This document shows, piece after piece, positions 1-8,846 of a stretch of 64,000 nucleotides of DNA (positions are counted from its first letter, which is position 1; each line of letters starts with the position of its first letter). A program made the position numbers and the translations under genes. The notes under the pieces were generated by a model. That model was not told the origin of the DNA. It saw nothing but the letters and a program-made list of their open reading frames with translations, and ran no database searches. The stretch spans positions 3,965,001-4,029,000 of the forward strand of contig QKWM01000004.1 of the NCBI GenBank assembly GCA_003248315.1, given 5' to 3'. Source of the DNA: Streptomyces sp. SW4 (lineage in GTDB: Bacteria > Actinomycetota > Actinomycetes > Streptomycetales > Streptomycetaceae).

Positions 1-2
1 TC

Positions 3-545
3 TGGATGAACCAGGTGCACGGCGCCGACGTCGCCGTGGTCGACGGACCCTGGGGCGAGGGGCCGGTACCCCGGGTCGACGCGGTCGTCACGGCCGAGCG
101 GGGACTCGCCCTCGCCGTCCTCACCGCCGACTGCGTCCCCGTCCTGCTCGCCGACCCCGTCGCCAAGGTCGCCGCCGCGGCCCACGCCGGCCGGCCCGGC
201 ATGGTCGCCGGCGTCGTCCCCGCCGCCGTACGCGCCATGACGGAACTCGGCGCCGACCCCGGCCGCATCGTCGCCCGCACCGGGCCCGCCGTGTGCGGCC
301 GGTGCTACGAGGTGCCCGAGCAGATGCGCGCCGAGGTGAGCGCCGTCGAGCCGGCGGCGCACGCCGAGACCGGCTGGGGCACGCCGGCGGTCGACGTGAG
401 CGCCGGGGTGCACGCACAGCTGACGCGCCTCGGGGTGCGCGACCGGGCGCAGTCGCCGGTGTGCACGCTGGAGTCGCAGGACCACTTCTCGTACCGCCGC
501 GACCGCACCACCGGGCGGCTCGCGGGCTATGTCTGGCTGGACTGA
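3..545 (+). CDS. pgeF: PgeF/YfiH-family laccase-domain protein (5' truncated)
   Basis: The C-terminal ~180 residues of a protein of usually about 240 residues; the start lies outside the window. The family (YfiH/LACC1, 'peptidoglycan editing factor' or purine nucleoside phosphorylase) binds a metal through conserved His and Cys residues. Visible motifs are NQVHGADV, LTADCVPVLLAD, AAHAGRPGMVAGV and GPAVCGRCYEVP. The usual HAGWRG is HAGRPG here, which may be normal for streptomycetes. The stop lies 6 nt before yggS, in the standard ftsZ-pgeF-yggS-sepF order, so ftsZ is expected just upstream. The family is clear; the physiological substrate is not. Confidence 0.9.
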   Translation, partial: WMNQVHGADVAVVDGPWGEGPVPRVDAVVTAERGLALAVLTADCVPVLLADPVAKVAAAAHAGRPGMVAGVVPAAVRAMTELGADPGRIVARTGPAVCGRCYEVPEQMRAEVSAVEPAAHAETGWGTPAVDVSAGVHAQLTRLGVRDRAQSPVCTLESQDHFSYRRDRTTGRLAGYVWLD

Positions 546-551
546 TGGGGC

Positions 552-1271
552 ATGACGGACCGTAAGGACGAACTCGCCGGAAACCTGGCGAAGGTGGAGG
601 AGCGGATCGCCGGCGCCTGTGCGGCGGCCGGACGCCCCCGCGAGGACGTGACCCTGATCGTGGTCACCAAGACCTATCCGGCGAGCGACGTCCGCGTCCT
701 CGCCGAACTCGGCGTCCGGCACGTCGCCGAGAACCGGGACCAGGACGCGGCGCCGAAGGCCGCCGACTGCGCGGATCTGCCCCTCAGCTGGCACTTCGTG
801 GGCCAGTTGCAGACCAACAAGGTGCGCAGTGTGGTCGGTTATGCCGACTTCGTGCAGTCCGTGGATCGTCCCAAGCTCGTCACAGCTCTGTCGAAGGAGG
901 CGGTGCGGGCCGGACGCGAGGTCGGGTGCCTGATCCAGGTCGCCCTCGACGCGGGGGAGAGCGGGCGCGGTGAGCGCGGGGGCGTGGCCCCCGAGGGAAT
1001 CGAAGAGTTGGCCGACCTCGTCGCCGGTTCGCCGGGGCTCCGGCTCGGCGGACTGATGACCGTGGCTCCGCTGACCGGGGAGTACGCCGGGCGCCAACGG
1101 GCGGCGTTCGAGCGCCTCATGGATTTGTCGACCGACCTGCGCCGAGCCCATCCGGCTGCGAACATGGTCTCCGCAGGGATGAGTGCGGACCTCGAGGAGG
1201 CCGTGGCCGCCGGAGCGACACATGTGCGCGTCGGCACCGCGGTACTCGGAGTCCGCCCCAGGCTCGGGTAA
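552..1271 (+). CDS. yggS: YggS family PLP homeostasis protein
   Basis: A 239-residue single-domain alanine-racemase-like TIM barrel that binds pyridoxal 5'-phosphate and buffers it in the cytoplasm. The PLP lysine is in VVTKTYP near residue 40; HVAENRDQDAAPKA, SWHFVGQLQTNK and LMTVAPL are family signatures, and the C-terminal ATHVRVGTAVLG is the phosphate-binding loop. The ATG lies 6 nt after the pgeF stop, so the two are translationally coupled. Position between pgeF and sepF is the conserved actinobacterial division-cluster arrangement. The reading frame is intact. Confidence 0.95.
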   Translation: MTDRKDELAGNLAKVEERIAGACAAAGRPREDVTLIVVTKTYPASDVRVLAELGVRHVAENRDQDAAPKAADCADLPLSWHFVGQLQTNKVRSVVGYADFVQSVDRPKLVTALSKEAVRAGREVGCLIQVALDAGESGRGERGGVAPEGIEELADLVAGSPGLRLGGLMTVAPLTGEYAGRQRAAFERLMDLSTDLRRAHPAANMVSAGMSADLEEAVAAGATHVRVGTAVLGVRPRLG

Positions 1272-1400
1272 CGTCGCCAAGAAGTCGGACCACAGCAGAA
1301 AATATGGTCATTACCGTCGAAAGGCGGACGTAACGACCTCGTGGATCGCAGGGACTTGGCAGTCGTCAGCCGATCCACCACAGAGCGGAGGACTCAGAGC

Positions 1401-2051
1401 ATGGCCGGCGCGATGCGCAAGATGGCGGTCTACCTCGGCCTCGTGGAGGACGATGGGTACGACGGCCGGGGGTTCGACCCCGACGACGACTTCGAACCGG
1501 AACTGGACCCGGAGCCCGAGCGGGATCACCGCCGGCACGAACCGTCGCACCAGTCCCACGGTTCGCACGGCTCACATCAGCCCCAAAGGGACGAAGAGGT
1601 GCGAGTCGTACAGCCGCCCGCACCGCGGGAGCCGGTGTCCCGGTCCGCTTCGCTGCCCGCGGAATCCGGCCGTCCGGCGCGCATCGCGCCCGTGGCATCC
1701 ATCACACAAGAACGCGCAAGCCTGGAAAAGAGCGCACCGGTCATCATGCCCAAGGTCGTGTCCGAACGAGAGCCCTACCGGATCACCACGCTTCACCCTC
1801 GGACCTACAACGAGGCCCGTACCATCGGGGAACACTTCCGTGAGGGCACGCCGGTGATCATGAATCTCACTGAGATGGATGACACAGATGCGAAGCGACT
1901 TGTCGACTTTGCGGCCGGTTTGGTGTTTGGTCTTCACGGCAGTATCGAGCGGGTGACGCAGAAGGTGTTCCTGTTGTCGCCTGCTAACGTCGATGTCACG
2001 GCGGAGGACAAGGCCCGCATCGCAGAGGGCGGGTTCTTCAACCAGAGCTGA
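1401..2051 (+). CDS. sepF: cell division protein SepF
   Basis: 216 residues. SepF polymerises, binds the FtsZ C-terminus and anchors the Z-ring to the membrane through an N-terminal amphipathic helix (MAGAMRKMAVYLGL). An acidic, then His/Pro-rich linker (about residues 20-120) leads to the C-terminal SepF fold, recognisable from HPRTYNEARTIGEHF, VIMNLTEMDD and FAAGLVFGLHG. The start at 1401 is chosen because GGAGGA lies 8 nt upstream and the helix begins there; an in-frame ATG at 1341 has no ribosome site. About 130 nt separate it from yggS, room for its own promoter. Confidence 0.95.
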   Translation: MAGAMRKMAVYLGLVEDDGYDGRGFDPDDDFEPELDPEPERDHRRHEPSHQSHGSHGSHQPQRDEEVRVVQPPAPREPVSRSASLPAESGRPARIAPVASITQERASLEKSAPVIMPKVVSEREPYRITTLHPRTYNEARTIGEHFREGTPVIMNLTEMDDTDAKRLVDFAAGLVFGLHGSIERVTQKVFLLSPANVDVTAEDKARIAEGGFFNQS

Positions 2052-2134
2052 GACGCACCACCGGTGAGAGCACGAAGCAGGGAACGGATCCAAGCGATGG
2101 AAGCGATGGATCAGGGGAGAGGGAAGCACAGGTC

Positions 2135-2419
2135 ATGAGCGTGTTCCTGGATGTCGTGTACATCGCGCTGATGTGCTTCCTCATCGTGCTCATCTTCCGG
2201 TTGGTCATGGACTACGTCTTCCAGTTCGCCCGCTCGTGGCAACCCGGCAAGGCGATGGTGGTCGTTCTGGAGGCCACCTACACTGTCACCGATCCACCGC
2301 TGAAGCTTCTGCGGCGGTTCATCCCGCCGCTGCGTCTCGGGGGCGTGGCGCTCGACCTGTCCTTCTTCGTACTGATGATCATCGTCTACATCCTGATCTC
2401 GATCGTGAGCCGGCTGTGA
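2135..2419 (+). CDS. YggT family membrane protein
   Basis: 94 residues with two hydrophobic segments (about residues 3-25 and 72-93) flanking a short loop containing TVTDPPLKLLRRFIPPLRLG, the YggT signature. An AGGGGAGAGG stretch lies upstream of the ATG. YggT sits between sepF and divIVA in most Gram-positive division clusters. Its molecular role is unsettled; an osmotic-stress or division-associated role has been proposed. The frame is intact. Confidence 0.92.
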   Translation: MSVFLDVVYIALMCFLIVLIFRLVMDYVFQFARSWQPGKAMVVVLEATYTVTDPPLKLLRRFIPPLRLGGVALDLSFFVLMIIVYILISIVSRL

Positions 2420-2474
2420 GCGATGAGAGAGATACGGGCTTGCCGAATGCCGACGACAACGTTGAGGTGAAGAG

Positions 2475-3629
2475 ATGCCGTTGACCCCCGAGGACGTGCG
2501 GAACAAGCAGTTCACGACCGTCCGCCTCCGAGAAGGCTATGACGAGGACGAGGTCGATGCCTTCCTCGACGAGGTCGAAGCCGAACTGACCCGTCTGCTC
2601 CGCGAGAACGAGGACCTGCGTGCCAAGCTGGCCGCGGCCACGCGTGCGGCCGCGCAGAACCAGCAGAACATGCGGAAGGGTCCTCCCGAGCAGCAGCAGG
2701 ACGGGCAGCAGGGCGGCATGCCTCAGCAGGGCATGCGCGGTCCCGGCGCTCCCGTGCCCGCCGGCATATCGGGCCCGCCGCAGCAGCAGATGGGCGGCCC
2801 CATGGGTGGCCCGCCCCAGCTGCCGAGCGGTGCCCCGCAGCTGCCCGCCGGTCCCGGCGGTCAGGGTGGCCCGCAGGGTCCCGGCCCGATGGGCCAGGGT
2901 CCGGGGCCGATGGGCCAGGGCCCGGGTCCGATGCAGGGCCAGATGGGTCCCGGTCCGATGGGCGGCCCCATGGGCGGCCCCCAGGGTCCGGGCGGCCCCG
3001 GTCTGCCCGGCCAGGGCGGTCCCGGTGGCGACAGCGCCGCGCGCGTTCTGTCGCTGGCCCAGCAGACCGCCGACCAGGCGATCGCCGAGGCCCGGTCCGA
3101 GGCCAACAAGATCGTCGGTGAGGCGCGTTCGCGTGCCGAGGGTCTGGAGCGCGACGCCCGAGCCAAGGCCGACGCCCTGGAGCGGGACGCGCAGGAGAAG
3201 CACCGCGTGGCGATGGGCTCGCTGGAGTCCGCGCGCGCCACGCTGGAGCGCAAGGTCGAGGACCTGCGCGGCTTCGAGCGCGAGTACCGGACGCGGCTGA
3301 AGTCGTACCTGGAGTCGCAGCTGCGTCAGCTGGAGACCCAGGCCGACGACTCGCTGGCCCCGCCGCGGACCCCCGCGACGGCGTCGCTTCCGCCGTCCCC
3401 GGCGCCGTCGATGGCTCCGGCCGGTGCGAGCTCCCCGTCGTACGGTGGCAACCAGTCGATGGGCAGCGGTCCGAGCCAGTCGTCGTCCGGGCCGTCCTAC
3501 GGCGGTCAGCAGCAGATGTCGCCGGCGATGACCCAGCCGATGGCGCCGGTGCGGCCGCAGGGGCCGTCGCCGATGGGTCAGGCGCCCTCGCCGATGCGTG
3601 GGTTCCTGATCGACGAGGACGACAACTGA
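2475..3629 (+). CDS. divIVA: DivIVA polar growth protein
   Basis: 384 residues. In actinobacteria DivIVA (Wag31) marks hyphal tips and recruits the polar growth machinery. The N-terminal lipid-binding domain is MPLTPEDVRNKQFTTVRLRE followed by GYDEDEVDAFLDEVEAEL and a first coiled coil. A long low-complexity Gly/Pro/Gln/Met linker spans about residues 75-180, built from imperfect MGQGPGPMGG-type repeats. The second coiled coil (about 190-295) is rich in Ala/Glu/Arg, and a Ser/Pro/Gln tail ends in RGFLIDEDDN. The long linker is typical of Streptomyces. The ATG follows a GAGGTGAAGAG ribosome site. Confidence 0.95.
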   Translation: MPLTPEDVRNKQFTTVRLREGYDEDEVDAFLDEVEAELTRLLRENEDLRAKLAAATRAAAQNQQNMRKGPPEQQQDGQQGGMPQQGMRGPGAPVPAGISGPPQQQMGGPMGGPPQLPSGAPQLPAGPGGQGGPQGPGPMGQGPGPMGQGPGPMQGQMGPGPMGGPMGGPQGPGGPGLPGQGGPGGDSAARVLSLAQQTADQAIAEARSEANKIVGEARSRAEGLERDARAKADALERDAQEKHRVAMGSLESARATLERKVEDLRGFEREYRTRLKSYLESQLRQLETQADDSLAPPRTPATASLPPSPAPSMAPAGASSPSYGGNQSMGSGPSQSSSGPSYGGQQQMSPAMTQPMAPVRPQGPSPMGQAPSPMRGFLIDEDDN

Positions 3630-3685
3630 CGGCCGCCGTCGGCCGGTGACGACCGGTAGTACGGCGCTGTAGTCGGCAGCGTTCA

Positions 3686-3720
3686 GGGCGGGCCCCGGGT
3701 TTCTGACCCGGGGCCCGCCC
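3686..3720. terminator. strong hairpin terminator after divIVA
   Basis: A perfect 15-bp stem (GGGCGGGCCCCGGGT at 3686-3700 pairing with 3706-3720) with a 5-nt loop, 57 nt after the divIVA stop. There is no T-tract, as is usual for Streptomyces terminators. Confidence 0.8.
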
Positions 3721-3824
3721 TTGTGCTACGCGGGTTGCGGTGCCGGGGTGTTCGCGCCGGGGGCGGTCGCGGCGGGTGCCCGGTGTCGGGGGCGTCGCGC
3801 GGTCCGGCGTCGGCGGGATGCCTT

Positions 3825-3940
3825 CGCCTCCCGGGCCGTTCGGGCACGCGGTGCTCCGCCTCCCGGGCCGTTCGGGCATGCGGTGCTCCGCCTCCCCGGC
3901 CGTTCGGGCACGCGGCTCCTCCGCTTCCCGGGTCGTGCCG
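3825..3940. repeat. 32-bp tandem repeat, about 3.5 copies
   Basis: Copies begin at 3825, 3857 and 3889, with a degenerate fourth ending near 3940. The unit is CGCCTCCCGGGCCGTTCGGG followed by CACGCGGTGCTC. Copies 1 and 2 differ by one base (cacgcg/catgcg). It lies in the 418-nt convergent spacer between divIVA and ileS, where I see no gene. Confidence 0.75.
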
Positions 3941-4000
3941 GCGCGGGGCGAGGCGCGGCCGTCCGCGGACTGCGCGGGGCCGAAACCGGCGATCACATGG

Positions 4001-4040
4001 AGAAGGGCCCGGCACCCCGTGGTGGGTGCCGGGCCCTTCT
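4001..4040. terminator. hairpin terminator downstream of ileS
   Basis: The arms AGAAGGGCCCGGCAC and GTGCCGGGCCCTTCT pair over at least 15 bp around a short loop. It lies just past the ileS stop (minus strand) and can also block read-through from the divIVA side. Confidence 0.8.
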
Positions 4041-4047
4041 CCGTCGG

Positions 4048-7000
4048 TCAGGCCTTGCGGAGGCGGAAGGTGAGGGTCAGGGGCTCGTCCGTGAACGGGG
4101 AGCCGTAGCTGTCGTCGGCCTCGCCCTGGGCGAAGTCCGTGGCGAGGACCTCGTCGGCGATCAGGGAGGCGTGGTCGGTCAGGGCCGCGGCGGTCGCCGG
4201 GTCCGTGGCCGTCCAGCGGAGCGCGATGCGGTCGGCGACGTCCAGGCCGCTGTTCTTGCGGGCCTCCTGGATCAGGCGGATCGCGTCCCGGGCGAGGCCC
4301 GCGCGGCGCAGCTCCTCCGTGATCTCCAGGTCCAGGGCGACCGTGGCGCCCGAGTCGGAGGCGACCGACCAGCCCTCGCGCGGGGTCTCCGTGATGATGA
4401 CCTCGTCGGGGCGAGCGTGATCGTCTCGCCGTCGACCTCCACCGACGCCGTGCCTTCGCGCAGGGCGAGGGACAGGGCGGCGGCGTCCGCGTTCGCGATG
4501 GCCTTGGCCACGTCCTGGACGCGCTTGCCGAACCGCTTGCCCAGCGCGCGGAAGTTGGCCTTGGCGGTGGTGTCGACCAGGCTGCCGCCGACCTCGCTCA
4601 GCGAGGCGAGGGATTCGACGTTCAGCTCCTCGGTGATCTGCGTGCGCAGCTCGGGGGAGAGGCCCTCGAAGCCCGTCGCCGCGATCAGCGCGCGGGACAG
4701 CGGCTGGCGCGTCTTGACGCCCGACTCGGCGCGCGAGGCGCGGCCCAGCTCGACCAGGCGGCGGACCAGGACCATCTGCCGGGACAGCTCCGGGTCGATG
4801 GCCGACAGGTCGGCCTCCGGCCAGGAGGACAGGTGGACCGACTCCGGCGCGCCCGGCGTGACCGGCACGACGAGGTCCTGCCAGACCCGCTCGGTGATGA
4901 ACGGGGTGAGCGGGGCCATCAGCTTGGTGACGGTCTCGACGACCTCGTGCAGCGTGCGCAGCGCGGCCTTGTCGCCCTGCCAGAAGCGGCGGCGGGAGCG
5001 GCGCACGTACCAGTTGGACAGGTCGTCGACGAACGCGGACAGCAGCTTGCCGGCCCGCTGGGTGTCGTAGCCGTCCAGTGCCTGCGTGACCTGGTCGGTC
5101 AGTGCGTGCAGCTCGGACAGCAGCCAGCGGTCCAGCACCGGGCGGTCGGCCGGGGCCGGGTCGGCCTCGCTCGGCGCCCAGCCGGCGGTCCGGGCGTACA
5201 GGGCCTGGAAGGCGACCGTGTTCCAGTACGTCAGGAGCGTCTTGCGGACGACTTCCTGGATCGTGCCGTGGCCGACGCGGCGGGCCGCCCACGGGGAGCC
5301 GCCGGCCGCCATGAACCAGCGCACCGCGTCGGCGCCGTGCTGGTCCATCAGCGGGATCGGCTGGAGGATGTTGCCCAGGTGCTTGGACATCTTGCGGCCG
5401 TCCTCGGCGAGGATGTGGCCGAGGCAGACCACGTTCTCGTACGACGACCTGCCGAAGACCAGGGTGCCGACCGCCATCAGCGTGTAGAACCAGCCGCGGG
5501 TCTGGTCGATGGCCTCGCTGATGAACTGGGCCGGGTAGCGGGACTCGAACAGCTCCTTGTTCTTGTACGGGTAGCCCCACTGCGCGAACGGCATCGAGCC
5601 CGAGTCGTACCAGGCGTCGATGACCTCCGGCACGCGCGTGGCCGTCTTCGCGCACTCGGGGCAGGCGAAGGTCACGTCGTCGATGTACGGGCGGTGCGGG
5701 TCCAGCCCGGACTGGTCGGTGCCGGTCAGCTCGGTCAGCTCGGCGCGGGAGCCGACGCAGGTGAGATGGCCGTCCTCGCAGCGCCAGATGGGCAGCGGGG
5801 TGCCCCAGTAGCGGTTGCGGGAGAGCGCCCAGTCGATGTTGTTGTTCAGCCAGTCGCCGTACCGGCCGTGCTTGACCGTGTCCGGGAACCAGTTGGTCCG
5901 CTCGTTCTCCGCGAGGAGCTGGTCCTTGATCGCCGTGGTGCGGATGTACCAGGACGGCTGCGCGTAGTAGAGCAGCGCGGTGTGGCAGCGCCAGCAGTGC
6001 GGATAGCTGTGCTCGTACGGGATGTGCCGGAAGAGCAGTCCGCGCTCGTCGAGGTCGGCCGTGAGCTTCTCGTCGGCCTTCTTGAAGAAGACGCCGCCGA
6101 CCAGCGGGAGGTCTTCCTCGAAGGTGCCGTCCGGGCGGACCGGGTTGACGACCGGGAGGCCGTAGGAACGGCAGACCTTCAGGTCGTCCTCACCGAAGGC
6201 GGGGGACTGGTGGACAAGGCCCGTGCCGTCCTCGGTGGTCACGTAGTCGGCGTTGACCACGAAGTGCGCCGGCTCGGGGAACTCCACCAGCTCGAAGGGG
6301 CGCCGGTACGTCCAGCGCTCCATCTCGGCGCCGGTGAAGGTCTGGCCGGTGGTCTCCCAGCCCTCGCCGAGGGCCTTCTCCACCAGCGGCTCGGCGACGA
6401 CCAGCTTCTCCTCGCCGTTCGTCGCGACGACGTAGGTGACCTCGGGTGGGCGGCGACCGCCGTGTTGGAGACCAGGGTCCAGGGCGTGGTCGTCCAGACC
6501 AGCAGCGCCGCCTCGCCGGCCAGCGGGCCGGAGGTCAGCGGGAAGCGGACGTAGACCGAGGGGTCGACGACCGTCTCGTAGCCCTGGGCCAGCTCGTGGT
6601 CGGACAGGCCCGTGCCGCAGCGGGGGCACCAGGGGGCGACGCGGTGGTCCTGGACCAGCAGGCCCTTGTTGAAGATCTCCTTCAGCGACCACCAGACGGA
6701 CTCGATGTACTCGGGCTCCATGGTCACGTACGCCTCGTCGAGGTCGACCCAGTAGCCCATGCGGGTCGTCAGCTCGGCGAAGGCGTCGGTGTGGCGGAGC
6801 ACGGACTCGCGGCACTTGGCGTTGAACTCGGCGATGCCGTACGCCTCGATGTCCTTCTTGCCGGAGAAGCCCAGCTCCTTCTCCACCGCCAGCTCCACGG
6901 GCAGGCCGTGGCAGTCCCAGCCGGCCTTGCGGGCGACGTGGTAGCCGCGCATCGTGCGGAAGCGGGGGAAGACGTCCTTGAAGACGCGGGCCTCGATGTG

Positions 7001-7186
7001 GTGGGCGCCGGGCATGCCGTTCGCGGTGGGCGGGCCCTCGTAGAACACCCATTCGGGGCGGCCCTCGGACTGCTCCAGGCTCTTGGCGAAGATCTTCTGC
7101 TCGCGCCAGAAGTCGAGCACCGCGTGCTCGAGCGCGGGCAGGTCGACCTGGGCGGGTACCTGGCGGTACTGCGGCGGCGTATTCAA
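4048..7186 (-). CDS. ileS: isoleucyl-tRNA synthetase (two missing bases)
   Basis: Corrected length 1046 residues, the size of the eukaryote-like type 2 IleRS. It charges tRNA-Ile with isoleucine; the CP1 domain edits valine. Visible: WVFYEGPPTANGMPGAHH (residues ~47-63), whose class I signature reads GAHH rather than HxGH, GWDCHGLPVE, the CP1 region, and EDGRKMSKHLGN (KMSKS loop). The start is TTG at 7186 behind GGAGGAAG; no ATG fits. One C is missing from a run at 6444-6446 (after AVAAHP) and one at 4408-4411 (after GETITLAP); protein similarity continues in the next frame each time, so these are sequence errors. Expression is controlled by the upstream T-box. Confidence 0.95.
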
Positions 7187-7440
7187 CGGGCTTCCTCCGG
7201 CGGACGTGCTGCCTTCCGTCGGAGGGACGAGAGCCGGGCTCCCGCGGTACCACCCTCCTTGGCCCCCGGCGCCGGTGTGCGCCGGTGAGCCCCCTCATTG
7301 GGCTCGCGATGCCGGGTCTACTCGACGCGGAGCGGCCTCCGCGGCTTTCTTCCGGCGGCTCCGGGGTGATCTTCACGTCGCGCTCACCCCCGGGCTCCCA
7401 CCGTCCCCGGGTCGCTCTGGGCTGCGTACGCCGCTACTCG
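7187..7440 (-). promoter_or_regulatory. ileS T-box riboswitch (translational type)
   Basis: The minus strand carries AGGGTGGTACCGCG at 7256-7243, the canonical T-box antisequestrator bulge that binds the NCCA end of uncharged tRNA. A candidate ATC (Ile) specifier is at 7370-7368 (GAAGATCACC). Downstream, CCTCCGACGG (7225-7216) can pair, with one mismatch, with CCGCCGGAGG (7203-7194), which contains the ileS Shine-Dalgarno. This implies control of translation initiation: uncharged tRNA-Ile frees the ribosome site. This layout is established for actinobacterial ileS leaders; the specifier placement is my inference. The rest of 7440-7745 shows nothing else clear. Confidence 0.9.
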
Positions 7441-7745
7441 TCCCCATCCACGCCTTTTCGCTCCGCCCAGTGTACGGCGCCGGACGGACGAGGGCCGACC
7501 GGATTTCCCTCCCGGCGGGCCGGGGGTGCCGTATGGCGTGACATGCCCCGAATGGCGCGGTACGGGCGTCCGGGGTCCCGGGCGGGGTGCGGCGCCGCGG
7601 CCGGGGCGGATTACCCGGCGGGGAGCTGGGCACAACGGATGCAGGTTCGCCGAGCGGCATCCGCGAGGCGGGCGAATCGGGCGGTGTGCCCCGTTGCCGC
7701 GGGACTCGAGTCGATTTATCGTCCCAGCACGATTCGCGAGCAAGA

Positions 7746-7758
7746 TCACAATATGTGA
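7746..7758. promoter_or_regulatory. 13-bp palindrome before the TraR/DksA gene
   Basis: TCACA-ATA-TGTGA is a perfect inverted repeat ending 12 nt before the ATG at 7771 and touching its ribosome site. It could be an operator or chance; no regulator is assigned. Confidence 0.35.
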
Positions 7759-7770
7759 AGGGGCCGCGGC

Positions 7771-8751
7771 ATGGTGGCGAAGAAGACGGCCGTACAGGAG
7801 TCGGCGTCCGGCAGGTCCACGCGTGCCCGCGCCGCCGGCGGTGCGGCTTCGGCCTCCGGCGAGGTGAAGGGGGTGGGCGGGAAGAAGGCGACGGGGGCGG
7901 CGGTGAAGAAGACGGCGGCGGGGCCGGCGGCGGCCAAGAAGACGGTGAAGAAGACGGCGAAGAAGACGGCCGCCCGGAAGGCGGCGGCCGCGAAACCCCC
8001 GGTCGAGCAGGCGCCGCCGAAGGAACCGCCGCCGAAGGAACCGCCGGCGAAGAAGACGGCCGCCGGGAAGACGGCGGTGAAGAAGACGGCTGCCAGGAAG
8101 GCGGTGGCCGGGGAGGCGCCGGCGAAGAAGACGGCCGCCAGGAAGGCGGTGGCCGGGGAGGCGCCGGCGAAGAAGACGGCTGCGAAGAAGACCGCCGCCA
8201 AGAAGACGGCGGCCCGCAGGAGCACGGCCAAGAAGGTGGGCGCGGCGCAGGCCGCGGAGCAGACGGGAGCCACGACGGTGGTTGCGAAGAAGACTCCTGG
8301 CACGGCCACGGCGGCCAAGACCGCCGTACCGAAGGCACGCGGCGCCGCGGAGCCCGGCGATCTCGCGGTGCGCCCCGGTGAGGACCCCTGGACGCCGGAA
8401 GAGGTCGAGGAGGCGCGCGGCGAGCTGCAGTCCGAGGAGGCCCGGCTGCGCGCCGAGCTCGACTCCTCCGAGCGCTCCCTCGCCGGTCTGATGCGCGACT
8501 CCGGCGACGGCGCGGGCCACGACGAGGCGGACACCGGCAGCAAGAACATCACGCGCGAGCACGAGCTGGCGCTGGCCGCCAACGCGCGCGAGATGCTCGT
8601 CCAGACCGAGCGCGCCCTGGAACGGCTGGACGCGGGCACCTACGGGCTGTGCGAGAACTGCGGCAACCCCATCGGCAAGGCCCGTATGCAGGCCTTCCCG
8701 CGGGCCACCCTCTGCGTGGAGTGCAAGCAGAAGCAGGAACGCCGGTACTGA
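7771..8751 (+). CDS. TraR/DksA zinc-finger protein with H1-like Lys/Ala tail
   Basis: 326 residues in two parts. Residues 1-~195 are Lys/Ala/Thr/Pro-rich with about a dozen AAKKTAA-type repeats, like histone H1 or HU-C tails, including an exact 45-bp tandem duplication at 8095-8184 (RKAVAGEAPAKKTAA twice). Residues ~205-326 form a DksA/TraR-type domain: a coiled-coil hairpin (ARLRAELDSSERSLAGLMRD) and a C4 zinc finger, LCENCGNP and TLCVECKQKQERRY at the C-terminus. DksA proteins act in the RNA polymerase secondary channel; the basic tail suggests DNA or RNA binding. The ATG at 7771 follows GAAGGGG. Whether it acts like true DksA cannot be told from sequence. Confidence 0.85.
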   Translation: MVAKKTAVQESASGRSTRARAAGGAASASGEVKGVGGKKATGAAVKKTAAGPAAAKKTVKKTAKKTAARKAAAAKPPVEQAPPKEPPPKEPPAKKTAAGKTAVKKTAARKAVAGEAPAKKTAARKAVAGEAPAKKTAAKKTAAKKTAARRSTAKKVGAAQAAEQTGATTVVAKKTPGTATAAKTAVPKARGAAEPGDLAVRPGEDPWTPEEVEEARGELQSEEARLRAELDSSERSLAGLMRDSGDGAGHDEADTGSKNITREHELALAANAREMLVQTERALERLDAGTYGLCENCGNPIGKARMQAFPRATLCVECKQKQERRY

Positions 8752-8846
8752 CCGCCCCCGCCCCCCTTATGCCTCCTGAGCGCGTGCGGGGCGGAAGGCG
8801 TGCCGTACCCTCGTCCTCAGTCAGGTACCTAGGTCGAGGGACTCAC

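Noticed and set aside
3825..3940. CRISPR array
   Set aside because: The repeats are directly adjacent with no unique spacers, and no cas genes are present.
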